Shown in pieces: positions 30,499-39,961 of a stretch of DNA of 64,000 nucleotides. Location: positions 1,302,001-1,366,000 of the forward strand of contig NZ_CP035913.1 in assembly GCF_004209755.1 (NCBI RefSeq), in the 5' to 3' direction. Source of the DNA: Pseudoduganella lutea (GTDB lineage: Bacteria; Pseudomonadota; Gammaproteobacteria; Burkholderiales; Burkholderiaceae_D). The first letter of the stretch is position 1. Each line of letters opens with the position of its first letter. The translations under genes were made by a program, and so were the position numbers. The notes below the pieces were generated by a model, which worked only from the letters and a program-made list of their open reading frames with translations, did no database searches and had not been told where the DNA came from.

Positions 30499-31707
30499 CT
30501 AGCGCTCTTGCAACTGCTGGTAGCGGCCGGCTACTTTCTCGGCAAGGACCTGGTAACTGCGCTCCTGCTCGATGAACGCCGGTCCTACGGCAGCACGGGC
30601 ACGCGCCGCCGACGGGTCGCCGAGAATCGCCAGCAATGCCTCGGCCATCGCTTCCGGCGTGCTTGCCGTGAGCCAGCCGGCCTGGCTGCGCTGGAGCACA
30701 TAGTCCTGGTCCGGCGTGTCATTGCCAACCGCCGGTATGCCAAGCGCCAGGTATTCCAGTAATTTTGTCGGCGAGCTGACATCGTACAGCTGGCCGCGCG
30801 GTATATAGGAAACCGCGACATCGGATGCCGCCAACAGTTGCCAGGCCTCCGTCGATGGCAACCAGCCGGTAATCCGGATGGCCTCGCCATCCAGGCCCTT
30901 CCCGGCTGCGTACGCCAACAGCCTCGTCTCGTCGTCCGGCAGCGGCGAATTTCCGATCAGAAGCAGGCGCGCGGCCGGCAATGTCTTGCGCACGATGCAC
31001 ATGGCATCGACTACGCGTTCCAGATTGCGCGCTCCGTCCAGTGTCCCCAGATAGCCGACGACCGGCACGCCTTCCCAGCCCGGCAACCTGGAGGGACAGA
31101 TGACACGGTTGCGCAGCGTCTCCATGTCGACCCCCATGGGAACCGACGTCATGCGATGCGCCGGAACGCCTTTCGCTTCCATGTAGCCCAGCATGGCATC
31201 GCTTTGTACGAATACGTGGTCGGCAGCGGGCAGCACGACCTTGTACAGCAGTACTCGCTCTACTTTGCCTTTCAACAAGACGAGGTGATTGCGCAGTGAC
31301 TTCCGCCTTGCCAGACTGGCCCGGGCGTTTTCGATCCGGCCCTCGCACATCAGATAGGATACCCAGTAATAAAAAGGGATTTTCTTCCAGCGGGAAACTG
31401 CCAGCCCGAGCAGGCCGATCGTTACCATGTCGCGCACCTGGACCGCCGCATGCTCTTCACGACTGGCACTCAGCATGGCGCGCACGCACAGCAAAACATA
31501 CTGCAATTCCCGCTGTGCGCGGCTGCCGCGCCACTGCGGCCGCCGCGCCCTTGCAAACCCCTGGACGGCTTCGGGTTCACGGGAAGGCTTGCCAACGATG
31601 TCGCAGACGACCCCATGGCGGGGCATGTACTTGCCAAAAAGCGTTGCCACGTCGGCACGGAAAGTCGGAAGGGACTCGGGAACGAACTGAAGAATCTTCA
31701 AAGTCAT
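30499..31707 (-). CDS. GT4-type glycosyltransferase
   Basis: The 402-residue product starts with KILQFVPESLPTFRADVATLFG and contains VQSDAMLGYMEAKGVPAHRMTSVPMGVD, VGYLGTLDGARNLERVVDAM, LLLIGNSPLPDDETRL, IRITGWLPSTEAWQLLAASD and PTKLLEYLALGIPAVGND. The last is the donor-binding GT4 signature with Glu. It converges with the CapA-like gene, leaving only five bases between stops. It has a 104-bp gap from the DUF1501 gene upstream, so it may be the last cistron of that operon or separate. I chose ATG 31707, whose product begins directly with the Rossmann strand; a TTG ten codons earlier lacks a Shine-Dalgarno sequence. Confidence 0.9.
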   Translation of the reverse strand: MTLKILQFVPESLPTFRADVATLFGKYMPRHGVVCDIVGKPSREPEAVQGFARARRPQWRGSRAQRELQYVLLCVRAMLSASREEHAAVQVRDMVTIGLLGLAVSRWKKIPFYYWVSYLMCEGRIENARASLARRKSLRNHLVLLKGKVERVLLYKVVLPAADHVFVQSDAMLGYMEAKGVPAHRMTSVPMGVDMETLRNRVICPSRLPGWEGVPVVGYLGTLDGARNLERVVDAMCIVRKTLPAARLLLIGNSPLPDDETRLLAYAAGKGLDGEAIRITGWLPSTEAWQLLAASDVAVSYIPRGQLYDVSSPTKLLEYLALGIPAVGNDTPDQDYVLQRSQAGWLTASTPEAMAEALLAILGDPSAARARAAVGPAFIEQERSYQVLAEKVAGRYQQLQER

Positions 31708-31811
31708 ATGAATCAAACTGGCGGATTGGTCTGCCAAGGCAGACGGCCCGCGGAATATAACACGAAAATCAAGAGTTATTATGGTTCAGATAACATGACG
31801 CGCGGCCATGC

Positions 31812-33236
31812 TCATCGCATGAATCCCAGGTCGCGTTGGCTGAAGTTCACCAGACTGGGGAATACATCGATCAGTTCGCTATCCGACAAGCCGAGCCACC
31901 GACCCAGTGTGGCGCCATACTGGTCAACCGCCACAGACGGCAGCAAGGCACCCTGGCCGATGTCGTTTGCATGCCCCAGACCTATCGTTGGAAAATCTCC
32001 GTAGATATCGCTGCCGCGGACAGCCCCACCCGCGACGAAGTGGTGGGAGCCCCAACCATGATCGGTGCCATCGCCATTGCTGGTCAGTGTACGGCCGAAG
32101 TCTGAAGCAGTGAAAAGCGTCACCTGCTGCCGTACGTTTGCACCCATCAGATTCGCCATCGTGGTATCGAAGTACGACAATGCATGATCAAGCCGGGCCA
32201 TCAGGGCGGCATGCCGCCTGCTCTGACCGTCATGGGTATCAAAACCTCCCATGCTGACAAAGAACACTTGCCGCTTCATCCCGAGCGCTTCGCGTGCAGC
32301 GATCATTCGCGCAACGATCTGCAACTGCGATGCAAGCGGATTGACCGCCGCAGTACCCGTCATCGGGTTGACGTAGCCCTTTGGATTAGGCACCCCGCCC
32401 GGACCTGCAGCCACCATTGCGCTGGCCAGTTGCGCCTGGAGATCGATGGATCGACTGACCACTGAAGCATGGGCGGCTTCCAATTTGTTTGTATGCGAAC
32501 CCGCAATTAAAGAACGCAACTGGAAGTTCGCACCAAGGACGCGTCCGCTGATGCCTTCGATCGGTACCGCGCCTGCTGGTGCGATCTGGAATTGCTGCAT
32601 TTGGCGTCCGCTCAGGAACACGGTATTGCCTGCGGCGGAAATGCAGGTGAACGAGGAATTGCCGTTGGCCGAATTGATCAGGTCGGCCATCCGGCCACCC
32701 CATCCGACCGTGCTGCCCTCGGCCCGGTCCGACAGCCACACAGCCTGCTGGTCATTGTGGGAAAAGAGCTTTGGTGGCAATGGGACGCTGTTCGCCAGGT
32801 ACTGCTCCCTGGTTGTCGGCTGGACCAGCGTACCGACATTGGACACCACTGCGGCGCGACCTGAATTGTACAGCTGCCGTAGACCCGCCAATTGAGGATG
32901 GAATGCAAAGGTCCGGCCTGGCTGCACTGTAGCTGTCCCTACAGGCAGAACACCTCCAAATGAGCCGTCCTTGGGCAAGGCAATCGATTGTGCGTCATTC
33001 GTATCGCGCAGTCGTTCATATTCGGTCCATGATGTGCGATCGGTTGCGAGGAAAGTATTGTAATGATCATTTCCTCCCATCATATACAAACAGATAAGAG
33101 CCTTATAGTCGCTCGCCCCGGCAGCGGCTGCCGTGCCAGCGGCCGCCAGATTCAGTGCCAGCGGTGCGGCAGCCACACCAGTTGCGGATGCGATGCTTCT
33201 CAGGAAATCCCTGCGCGAAAAATGTTGATGTGTCAT
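31812..33236 (-). CDS. DUF1501 family protein with Tat signal
   Basis: The 474-residue product begins with a twin-arginine signal (SRRDFLRSIASATGVAAAP; the SRRDFL motif) and a cleavage site near AAAAG. The body is a DUF1501 domain, a sulfatase-like alkaline-phosphatase superfamily fold. Its features are ALICLYMMGGNDHYNTF, FHPQLAGLRQLYNSGRAAVV, LFSHNDQQAVWLS, VFFVSMGGFDTHDGQ and FTASDFGRTLTSNGDGTDHGWG. The conserved Asp/His residues are placed as in metal sites. It is nine bases after the DUF1800 gene, with AAGGA upstream. DUF1501/DUF1800 pairs occur widely, but their chemistry is not established. Here the pair sits inside the polysaccharide region. Confidence 0.92.
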   Translation of the reverse strand: MTHQHFSRRDFLRSIASATGVAAAPLALNLAAAGTAAAAGASDYKALICLYMMGGNDHYNTFLATDRTSWTEYERLRDTNDAQSIALPKDGSFGGVLPVGTATVQPGRTFAFHPQLAGLRQLYNSGRAAVVSNVGTLVQPTTREQYLANSVPLPPKLFSHNDQQAVWLSDRAEGSTVGWGGRMADLINSANGNSSFTCISAAGNTVFLSGRQMQQFQIAPAGAVPIEGISGRVLGANFQLRSLIAGSHTNKLEAAHASVVSRSIDLQAQLASAMVAAGPGGVPNPKGYVNPMTGTAAVNPLASQLQIVARMIAAREALGMKRQVFFVSMGGFDTHDGQSRRHAALMARLDHALSYFDTTMANLMGANVRQQVTLFTASDFGRTLTSNGDGTDHGWGSHHFVAGGAVRGSDIYGDFPTIGLGHANDIGQGALLPSVAVDQYGATLGRWLGLSDSELIDVFPSLVNFSQRDLGFMR

Positions 33237-33245
33237 GGGTCGTCC

Positions 33246-35054
33246 TTATTTTTGCACCAGGTATTCCGGCGATGCCATCGTCAGGAATACCGCGACATAG
33301 AGCCGATGTTTGCGCTGAAAATCAGCCGCTACGGCGTTCGCTGTAGGAGGCAAAAGATTGATGGAATTGATTGCTTCCAGCAGTTGCTGCCGTAACGCTT
33401 CGGACATTTGTCCATGCAGCATCGTAATATTCAACCGTTCCACCAAAGCGTCCGGACGCCCAACCAACTCGAGCTCCCGGTCATAATGGGGCAAGATATC
33501 GCGGTTCTTTCCGGTACCGACTTGGACGATGCTCTGCATCACATTCAAGTAGCCGACGACCGAAGATTCCGTCGTGATCTGCATTTCCGGAGACACCATG
33601 CCAGCATCGGCCAGATCGGTTTGCGGTGGTACGTATTCAGGGCGATAGAAATTGAACACAGAAGCCGCGCGCATTGGCGTCTGCGCGAGACCTTCCAATG
33701 CGTCGTCCATATGCCACATGCGGTACTTCCCGGACGTTGATGAAGCATAGAAGGCGCGCATCCAGTGCGACAGGCGCAGCACCGGTTCGCGGAGCCTGCC
33801 AGCATACTGTGAAGTCGGCACCTGTCGTGCTTCACGATCCATGAGAATGGCGCGAATGACAGCTTTCATATCGCCGCGAACACCCGCCCCGTTGTTGTTG
33901 AAAGCGGCTGCCACGCGGCTGACATAGGCGGGGCTGGGGTTGCTGGTAACCAGGCGCTGGATGAGTTGCCGGCCAATGAACGGACCGACGTTCGGATGGT
34001 TGAAGAGGCGATCCAATGCAGCATCGAGCTCCTCTTCCGCCGACCCATTGGGCAGGCTGGTACCCAGTACTTGCTTTGTCGAGGTGGAATGGAAATTCGG
34101 GTAGTTTTGCAGAGGCTTCCAGTCGCGGTTTGGGTGGGCAACGGAACCGTAGAAACGTGCGTCGCTCTTGTCAGGCCCACTCCAGCTCCAGCCAGTGAAT
34201 ACCTTTGCAAGACCAGCCACATCTTCGTGCGTGTACGTTTCGACGGGTTTCCCGTTCACCTGCTTGATCGTGCCGTCCTGGTTCAGGTGATAGGGTCCGA
34301 TCGTCATCAACTGCATAAGTTCCCTGGCGAAATTTTCGTCAGGTACGCGAGTCTCTGATTCCTTTTTGTTACGCAGGAACGTGAGATAGATCGCCATCGC
34401 GGGATGGGTGGACACGTCCTGAAGCAGGTCGCGGAAATTGCCAAAGGCATGCTTGCCAAGTACATCATAAAAACTGGCTACACTGCGGCCATTGCTTGGC
34501 AATGATTCATCTTGGAACGATACGACAAAAATCTGCGACAGACCGAAAGCAACGCGTTGACGTAGCTGGTCAGTCCCACGAGCGGTTTGTTTCCAGAAAG
34601 ACTCAAAGAATTGGTCTTCACTACCCAGGCTACCCAACGGCATACTTGCCATAGCCGCAGTAACGTGCTCACGATGCAACACCTGTTTCATCGAAAATTG
34701 TTCATTCAGCCATTTTTCGTAGCCCTTGCTGGCCAACTGGTCGATATCGTACATGCTCGGCCCCATCGTGGCCTGCGACAAGAACCGTGATGCATCCGCA
34801 AGCGTCAGCCCGGTACTGTAGGACAAGCTCGCTTCAGAACCAATCGCAGCAGCAGTTGTGGCTGTAGGAATCCCGCGCACTGCCATCATTGGACTTGCCT
34901 GGAACGTTGTGCCTTGCGCTTCCACGAACGTAGTGCCTTGGGCTCCCACGTCGGAGGCCCTGGAAGACGCGGTATCAGCTTGTTCTCCTCCGCATCCAGT
35001 TACTGACAACACGAGCAAAAGACCGGCCCAACTTCGGCATCCACTTTTAAACAT
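33246..35054 (-). CDS. DUF1800 family lipoprotein
   Basis: The 602-residue product has a lipoprotein signal with lipobox VTGC (Cys21). A low-complexity linker contains a duplicated AQGTTF motif at about 39-52. The DUF1800 domain then spans about 80-600: ADASRFLSQATMGPSMYDIDQL, WLNEQFSMK, RQRVAFGLSQIFVVS, DENFARELMQLMTIG, VAGLAKVFTGWSW and GPFIGRQLIQRLVTSNPSPAYVSRVA. The partner DUF1501 gene follows at nine bases. The lipoprotein would be anchored in the outer membrane or periplasmic leaflet. AAGG lies seven bases before ATG 35054. It is the first gene of its operon; the long AT-rich region upstream should hold the promoter. Confidence 0.92.
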   Translation of the reverse strand: MFKSGCRSWAGLLLVLSVTGCGGEQADTASSRASDVGAQGTTFVEAQGTTFQASPMMAVRGIPTATTAAAIGSEASLSYSTGLTLADASRFLSQATMGPSMYDIDQLASKGYEKWLNEQFSMKQVLHREHVTAAMASMPLGSLGSEDQFFESFWKQTARGTDQLRQRVAFGLSQIFVVSFQDESLPSNGRSVASFYDVLGKHAFGNFRDLLQDVSTHPAMAIYLTFLRNKKESETRVPDENFARELMQLMTIGPYHLNQDGTIKQVNGKPVETYTHEDVAGLAKVFTGWSWSGPDKSDARFYGSVAHPNRDWKPLQNYPNFHSTSTKQVLGTSLPNGSAEEELDAALDRLFNHPNVGPFIGRQLIQRLVTSNPSPAYVSRVAAAFNNNGAGVRGDMKAVIRAILMDREARQVPTSQYAGRLREPVLRLSHWMRAFYASSTSGKYRMWHMDDALEGLAQTPMRAASVFNFYRPEYVPPQTDLADAGMVSPEMQITTESSVVGYLNVMQSIVQVGTGKNRDILPHYDRELELVGRPDALVERLNITMLHGQMSEALRQQLLEAINSINLLPPTANAVAADFQRKHRLYVAVFLTMASPEYLVQK

Positions 35055-35107
35055 AAGTGCCTTTCAAAGGAAATGACCCGGATTCTAATGCTGAACAGGA
35101 GATTTTT

Positions 35108-35136
35108 GCCTAGAAACAACTGTATTATCTAGGGCA
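35108..35136. repeat. Imperfect inverted repeat TGCCTAGA/TCTAGGGCA
   Basis: TGCCTAGA (35108-35115) faces TCTAGGGCA (35128-35136), symmetric except for one extra G, 54 bases upstream of the DUF1800 start. It overlaps the first copy of the CTAGAAA-type 14-mer. It is operator-like; its role is unknown. Confidence 0.3.
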
Positions 35137-35220
35137 ATATTTCATTAATGAAGGAAAATTAGACGAAGTTTGAGGAATTTTACGTGATCTTAAAAGAAGA
35201 TTCTTTCTAGAAATAACTGT
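35110..35220 (+). repeat. Two copies of CTAGAAAYAACTGT
   Basis: CTAGAAACAACTGT at 35110-35123 and CTAGAAATAACTGT at 35207-35220 differ at one base and lie 97 bases apart in the region upstream of the DUF1800 operon. A repeated regulator site is possible; chance cannot be excluded in AT-rich DNA. Confidence 0.35.
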
Positions 35221-35382
35221 TACTTCTGTTATTTTTTTTAGGTTTTTCATTTAGTTGCAAAAAGACGACATTCTTGATTTTATCTTCGTATTACCCTTCC
35301 GATTTGAGTCTTTTTATGAATCACAGAACCATTGAAGTAGCGCTTATGCAGTGAGAGGCGATTGCGGAGGGAAAAGAGGATT

Positions 35383-35505
35383 ATGAATTTTCCCTATGAC
35401 AACACAGTTGCACAGGAAAACTTTATGTTACCCCTGCTGTTACGCGAACTACATGTTGACCGGTACTCATGCATAAACCACAGCAAGATCGATCACTTCA
35501 CTTGA
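35383..35505 (+). CDS. Possible 40-residue reading frame
   Basis: ATG 35383 is preceded by a purine-rich stretch (GGAGGGAAAAGAGG) that could bind the ribosome. The frame encodes 40 residues (MNFPYDNTVAQENFMLP at the start) without a recognised motif, signal peptide or membrane segment. It could be a small protein, a leader peptide or chance. Confidence 0.2.
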   Translation: MNFPYDNTVAQENFMLPLLLRELHVDRYSCINHSKIDHFT

Positions 35506-36311
35506 ATGTGCAGCCCATCTCGTTCGTGCATTGATTCTGGTGTGTCTGTAAATCGAAATAACAGGCTGCCTGATATCATCGCGCGTATTTGTGCTACTGA
35601 TACGTCATGGCTAGCGTGGGGCAATCATGCGTCTACACAACAGGCTCACCAGCCGCCGTATGTCGCATGCACGATAAGCTGGCATACAGACCCCTCTAAA
35701 AGTTTCTTTAAAGAAATTTATTTCGATTGAGGGAAAATGTCGGGCTACTACGTATTTTCTATTGCCGAGGATACGGGGGTGCGGAAGAGTTAATAAGCGA
35801 TAGAAACGGTGAAATTGTAGATCAGGCAAGCACTACAATGTACGGCCACCGGCAAGTCAACTGCATGCTATGTTATCAATTCATCAAAACTTCGCCTGCT
35901 CCATTTCGGTCGTTGACGAAACTGCAATTTACACTATATCATTGCCTTAGTTTCAGTAGTAGGGTCGCGCTTTCTGTACAAGACCGAGCCGGCATCAGGT
36001 TCCGCACAGGACAACAGTCTGTGCCCATTCACACATCAATGGCTGTCGAGTTCGCGAGTCCCGAGGCTGGGAAATCTTGCTGATCAAGTAGACGTGATTA
36101 CTCTTAGTACACATATCGTGCTCGACGCTACCGCGACAGACTCTACATGTCACCCAACCAATATGGCCGAGTAAGCGCCCTCCCAGGAGGGGTTCTCACC
36201 CTGTGCATGCTGTTGCCACGATCTCACCGCGTGGTATTGACCGCGCTTCCGAGCCGTGTTGGCATTTTCTTGTTTAACTTACTGATACCCTGATTAAATA
36301 GGGAAAAATGA

Positions 36312-37283
36312 ATGCGTATTGCATATTTAGTATTGGCGCATGACCAGCCGGAACTGTTTGGGCGCCTGGTGGGTGCAGTGCATGCCGAAAGCACGGCGAT
36401 CTACGCGCATATTGACGCCAAGGTCGACATTACACCATTTTCCAGCGCTTGCTCCGGCGTACCCGTCACTTTTGTATCCAATCCTGTTCAGGTGAGCTGG
36501 GGTGGATATTCTCAAGTCGTAGCGATGCTGAGATTGCTGGAAAAAGCAGTAGAGGCTGGCGAGCACGACTATTATATCTTCCTCAGCGGCCGTGATTACC
36601 CTCTGCATTCCCACAGCCATTTGCTTGAATTACTCGATCGTCATCCAGACCGGAGCTACATGAACTTCTATGCGCTGGCAGACGGTACCGATTTGGTCAA
36701 TAATATTCGCCGGCACTGCTTCTTCGACGCCTATGCGAAATTGCCGACACGATTCCTGCAACGCGCGGCAGGCAGAGTTGTGAAGGAAATCAGCTCCCGG
36801 CTTCCAGACCGGAAGTTCATTGATGGGATGCAGCCCTACCGCGGTTCCACGTCCTGGTGCCTCTCGAGCGATATTGTCAAATATACTGTCAACTTCGTGC
36901 ATGACCCGCGCAACAGGGACTTCATCAAGTTTTTCCACAGTGTCTCGTGTTGTGACGAGATTTTTTTCCAGACAATTGTCTTGAATTCCAGTTATGCTCC
37001 AACGCTGAACCTGTTTGACGTGGATGGACATCGCCCACCCGGAGAAATGAAAAACGAGAATAAGGCGTCGCTGCATTACATTGACTGGAATCCCGCACGC
37101 GATAACCCTGCGATTCTTTGCGACAGCGACTTCGATGTCATGTATGCATCAGGCAAGATGTTTGCCCGAAAATTCGACCAACGGCGTTCTGCAGGTGTTC
37201 TGGACAGGATCGACGCAGTAAGACAGACCCAGGAGAAGGAGAGCCGCTTACTTAAAGCACATGGCGGCGCACGAATAGCTTAG
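36312..37283 (+). CDS. GT14 (Branch) family beta-1,6-N-acetylglucosaminyltransferase-like protein
   Basis: The 323-residue product matches the core-2/I-branching enzyme family: MRIAYLVLAHDQPELFGRLV, IYAHIDAKVDI, VSWGGYSQVVAMLRLLEKA, YYIFLSGRDYPLHS (a hallmark of the family), YRGSTSWCLSSDIVKYTV and SCCDEIFFQTIVLNS, with the catalytic-region Glu. These enzymes transfer GlcNAc or xylose to branch a chain, so this one may add a side chain to the exopolysaccharide. It stands alone on the plus strand after a long AT-rich leader and converges with the secreted heparinase-like gene. AGGG lies nine bases upstream of the ATG. Confidence 0.9.
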   Translation: MRIAYLVLAHDQPELFGRLVGAVHAESTAIYAHIDAKVDITPFSSACSGVPVTFVSNPVQVSWGGYSQVVAMLRLLEKAVEAGEHDYYIFLSGRDYPLHSHSHLLELLDRHPDRSYMNFYALADGTDLVNNIRRHCFFDAYAKLPTRFLQRAAGRVVKEISSRLPDRKFIDGMQPYRGSTSWCLSSDIVKYTVNFVHDPRNRDFIKFFHSVSCCDEIFFQTIVLNSSYAPTLNLFDVDGHRPPGEMKNENKASLHYIDWNPARDNPAILCDSDFDVMYASGKMFARKFDQRRSAGVLDRIDAVRQTQEKESRLLKAHGGARIA

Positions 37284-37532
37284 TCATTTCGCGCATCAAC
37301 CCGGCAACTCATAAGCATAGTTTCTGCTTGCGCCCATATGCTAGCGCTACATCGCTGGGAAAGAGGATGGGTTGGCGGTTGTCCTGAAAAGGCGCACACC
37401 ATGCAAGCAGGATTACACCAGGAAGTCGCTTATATCGAGGCCGAATGCCGCCGACATTACCATAGCCAGTCCAGTAGATAACTGGCTTGCGGCAAGGTCA
37501 GTCCGGCCTCGTTTGTGTGACGTCATTGTGGC

Positions 37533-37560
37533 AGGAGACAGGCTATGCAGCCTGTCTCCT
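37533..37560. terminator. 12-bp perfect hairpin (AGGAGACAGGCT stem)
   Basis: AGGAGACAGGCT (37533-37544) is matched exactly by AGCCTGTCTCCT (37549-37560) around a 4-base loop. It is a very stable stem between convergent genes but lacks a T-run, so it may act with Rho or as an mRNA 3' stabiliser. Confidence 0.5.
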
Positions 37561-37571
37561 CGACTCAGCGG

Positions 37572-37595
37572 GCAGGGGCGCTCATCTGCCCCTGC
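37572..37595. terminator. 8-bp hairpin (GCAGGGGC stem)
   Basis: GCAGGGGC (37572-37579) pairs with GCCCCTGC (37588-37595) around eight bases, eleven bases after the previous hairpin. The pair of hairpins in tandem suggests a transcription end zone. Confidence 0.4.
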
Positions 37596-37726
37596 TCCCT
37601 CGCCACTGCCGCCCGACGAAGGTCAAGTATGACCGGATACAGCACAATGGACGCCTGCAATACCACGCAATGGTAGAGCGCCATCGGGATGGCCATGAGC
37701 GCGCGGAGAGCTCGGCAAAAGAAAAA

Positions 37727-39961
37727 TTACTTCGGCAACGTGATGGAAGTAGTGCCGACTTTCAAAACACGGCCGCTGGACGTGTTGCTGATCGAAACAG
37801 GCGCTCGCTTGCAGTTCACATCCAACACGACCAGGAATTCCGCCGAGGTCGCTGCAGCAGGCTTGATGAACACGCCATGATCCTCGACCTTGCCTGGATT
37901 TGCCGGCCCCGTACGCCTTTCCCATCTCGTCCCATCGGTGGACAGCGATCGAATGCAAAGCGACCGGTCCACGTTTGTGACTTTCACACTTGAGGCAGTT
38001 TCCTGCGTATAAGGCGCGACTGCGTGCATATTCCATTCGAAGGTTTGTGCAGTCGATGAAGCCATTTTATCCAGAACGACAACAACATCCTGGTTGCGCA
38101 GATACCATACTTTCCGAATGGCGGACGTGATTGGTTGGCTATACGCCAACGTTGCATCGCCTTCTGCGTAATCTACTGCCGCAGTTGTACTGAACGCCGT
38201 GATCTTGCCCTTATATTTCAGGTTATTACTACCTTCAGTCGTCACCTGCCCGATACCGCCACCATACGTTATCGCGTTGTGAGACTTCGTCTGGCGATAC
38301 CACGACACCCCCAGCGGCGAGTAGTAGTAATCCTGATAACCGGCTTCGGTCAGCAACCGACGGCCACCGCTGTCGATGACCAGGCTATTCTGGTCACCAT
38401 GGCTGTGATTGTATGAACCATACGGGCTGGACTTGAAGAAAACGGACGTACGTGCGCGGTCAGCAAGATTACTGTGCATGGCAACCCAGCCGATACTCGG
38501 GAATACAGCAGCGTTAGGTGGCGGCGCCGCAATCGCTACCGTGTCGACAGGCAATGGAAACGGTGCTTGCAGCAGCGTAATCGGCGATTCGGAAGTTTTC
38601 ACGTTTTGTACATACCATGCAGCAGCCGGTGTCGCGATACGCGACATGTAAGCCTTCAGCTGTGGCAAGTACAGATATTCCTCATGCGCGTCGCCAAATG
38701 TATTGCCAGGTGCGCCCGGTGGCAAGAACTGCGCGAAGTAGTTTGCAAAGCCGGTCGACCATGGCTTTTTATAGATATCAACCCCTGTCGCCGCGCCGAT
38801 CGGCTGCCATAGCTGCATTGCATAATCGGCCGCAAACATGCCATAAGCCGTGCCATTGCCGAAGCCTCCTTCAGGGCCGCTCCACACCATTACCGAGTTG
38901 ATATAACGGCGGATGGAGAAATCAAACCAGGTCTGAGCTTCTGGGATGTCCCCCAGCGTTAGCGAAGCAATCGCGGCCACATAGCCGACAGCTACCGTTG
39001 AGTGCGAGTCAAACGGACGCTCGTCCAGTCGGTAATTATTCGAAATCAGGTCGGTGTACATTGGGGTGACGCGCGCTTTAACCGAAGCCATCCAGTTCGC
39101 TTTGCGAGTCGCGTCGAGGTCCCCGTTCAGGATGTCAGCGCCCTTGGCCAGGGAAACCATGATGGAGCGGGTTGCAATGTCATGGTTGACGTAACTGGTC
39201 ATTCCGGACGGATTCAACGCGGCCAACGCATCGCCGCGGCGCAGCGCTTCATTGAGATAGACCGCTTCGCCAGTCAGACGGAACAGCAATGCAGACGCTT
39301 CCAGCTGCCGGACATTTTGGCCGATAACCCGAGTGATATCGTTAATGTAGAGTTGCCGGGCCGCACTAGGCGTCGTCGACGTGACTGGCCACGACGCATC
39401 GTTTGCAAGCACAAACGTAGTAGCCTGCGCCAAGGTGTCTTTTTTGAGCAGGGCCAGCGCCGTACCCCGTGCGTTGACCAGCTCTGGACTCCACGATTTC
39501 ACAGGCTTGAAATCGGCCGGCAGCATGCGAGGATGCGGCTTCGCGAGTACCGCAGCACGCAAAGCATCATTTTCGGGGACTTCAAACACCTTCGACGCTG
39601 CGCTGATGACGAAGCTGCGGGGTGTCGACCATTCGGTTCCCGTGTTCGGCAAGACACGCCAAGTGTAGGTTCCGGCTGGGAATTGCTTGCTCGGCAAGTA
39701 GACATTCCAGGGAGTCGTAATGGTCTGATACACCACCCCACCCTTTGTGATCTCCAGCTTATAGCTCGTTGGCGGCGTCCTGCTGATAAATTTCGCCCAA
39801 GAGAAGGCAGGCGGGTTCTGTGCCTGCACTTCGAGGTTCGCTGGCAATGGCCGGATGACCTCGGCATACTGGGAATCCGCCCAATCTGCCCAGCTCGGGC
39901 TGGCGATGACTGACATCGCCAACACTACTGCTGCGTGCAGAGATTGCTTCGCTAATTTCAT
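37727..39961 (-). CDS. Secreted heparinase II/III family protein (DUF4962-like N-terminus)
   Basis: The 744-residue precursor has a signal peptide cut after SWA near residue 25 and a fibronectin-like/DUF4962 N-terminal part at about 30-120 (PPTSYKLEITKGGVVYQT). A helical toroid domain covers about 150-480, with HDIATRSIMVSLAKGADIL, DSHSTVAVGYVAAIASLTLGD and GPEGGFGNGTAYGMFA. The C-terminal beta-sheet domain has YGSYNHSHGDQNSLVIDSGG, RRLLTEAGYQDYYYS and SHNAITYGGG, where His and Tyr are the expected catalytic residues of heparinase II/III-type lyases. AGGAG lies six bases upstream of ATG 39961. Periplasmic or secreted cleavage of a uronate-containing polymer is the likely role, and alginate-type substrates fit the nearby algD. 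Confidence 0.9.
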   Translation of the reverse strand: MKLAKQSLHAAVVLAMSVIASPSWADWADSQYAEVIRPLPANLEVQAQNPPAFSWAKFISRTPPTSYKLEITKGGVVYQTITTPWNVYLPSKQFPAGTYTWRVLPNTGTEWSTPRSFVISAASKVFEVPENDALRAAVLAKPHPRMLPADFKPVKSWSPELVNARGTALALLKKDTLAQATTFVLANDASWPVTSTTPSAARQLYINDITRVIGQNVRQLEASALLFRLTGEAVYLNEALRRGDALAALNPSGMTSYVNHDIATRSIMVSLAKGADILNGDLDATRKANWMASVKARVTPMYTDLISNNYRLDERPFDSHSTVAVGYVAAIASLTLGDIPEAQTWFDFSIRRYINSVMVWSGPEGGFGNGTAYGMFAADYAMQLWQPIGAATGVDIYKKPWSTGFANYFAQFLPPGAPGNTFGDAHEEYLYLPQLKAYMSRIATPAAAWYVQNVKTSESPITLLQAPFPLPVDTVAIAAPPPNAAVFPSIGWVAMHSNLADRARTSVFFKSSPYGSYNHSHGDQNSLVIDSGGRRLLTEAGYQDYYYSPLGVSWYRQTKSHNAITYGGGIGQVTTEGSNNLKYKGKITAFSTTAAVDYAEGDATLAYSQPITSAIRKVWYLRNQDVVVVLDKMASSTAQTFEWNMHAVAPYTQETASSVKVTNVDRSLCIRSLSTDGTRWERRTGPANPGKVEDHGVFIKPAAATSAEFLVVLDVNCKRAPVSISNTSSGRVLKVGTTSITLPK

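Larger units (their letters stand above)
35055..36311. other. 1.26-kb AT-rich region without an established gene
   Basis: This stretch separates the divergently oriented DUF1800 gene (minus) and the GT14-type gene (plus) and is clearly more AT-rich than its surroundings. It contains two near-identical 14-mers (35110-35123 and 35207-35220), an imperfect inverted repeat at 35108-35136, and promoter-like TTGACG (35913-35918) with TATATC (35935-35940) at 16-base spacing. It also has one small reading frame with a good ribosome-binding region (35383-35505). I see no recognisable protein remnant. It may be a boundary between clusters acquired at different times. Confidence 0.5.
37284..37726. other. 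443-bp convergent intergenic region with two tandem hairpins
   Basis: The region lies between the 3' ends of the GT14-type gene (plus) and the secreted heparinase-like gene (minus). It contains two consecutive strong stem-loops at 37533-37595, described separately. The rest shows no reading frame with protein-like features. Its position suits a bidirectional transcription end. Confidence 0.5.
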
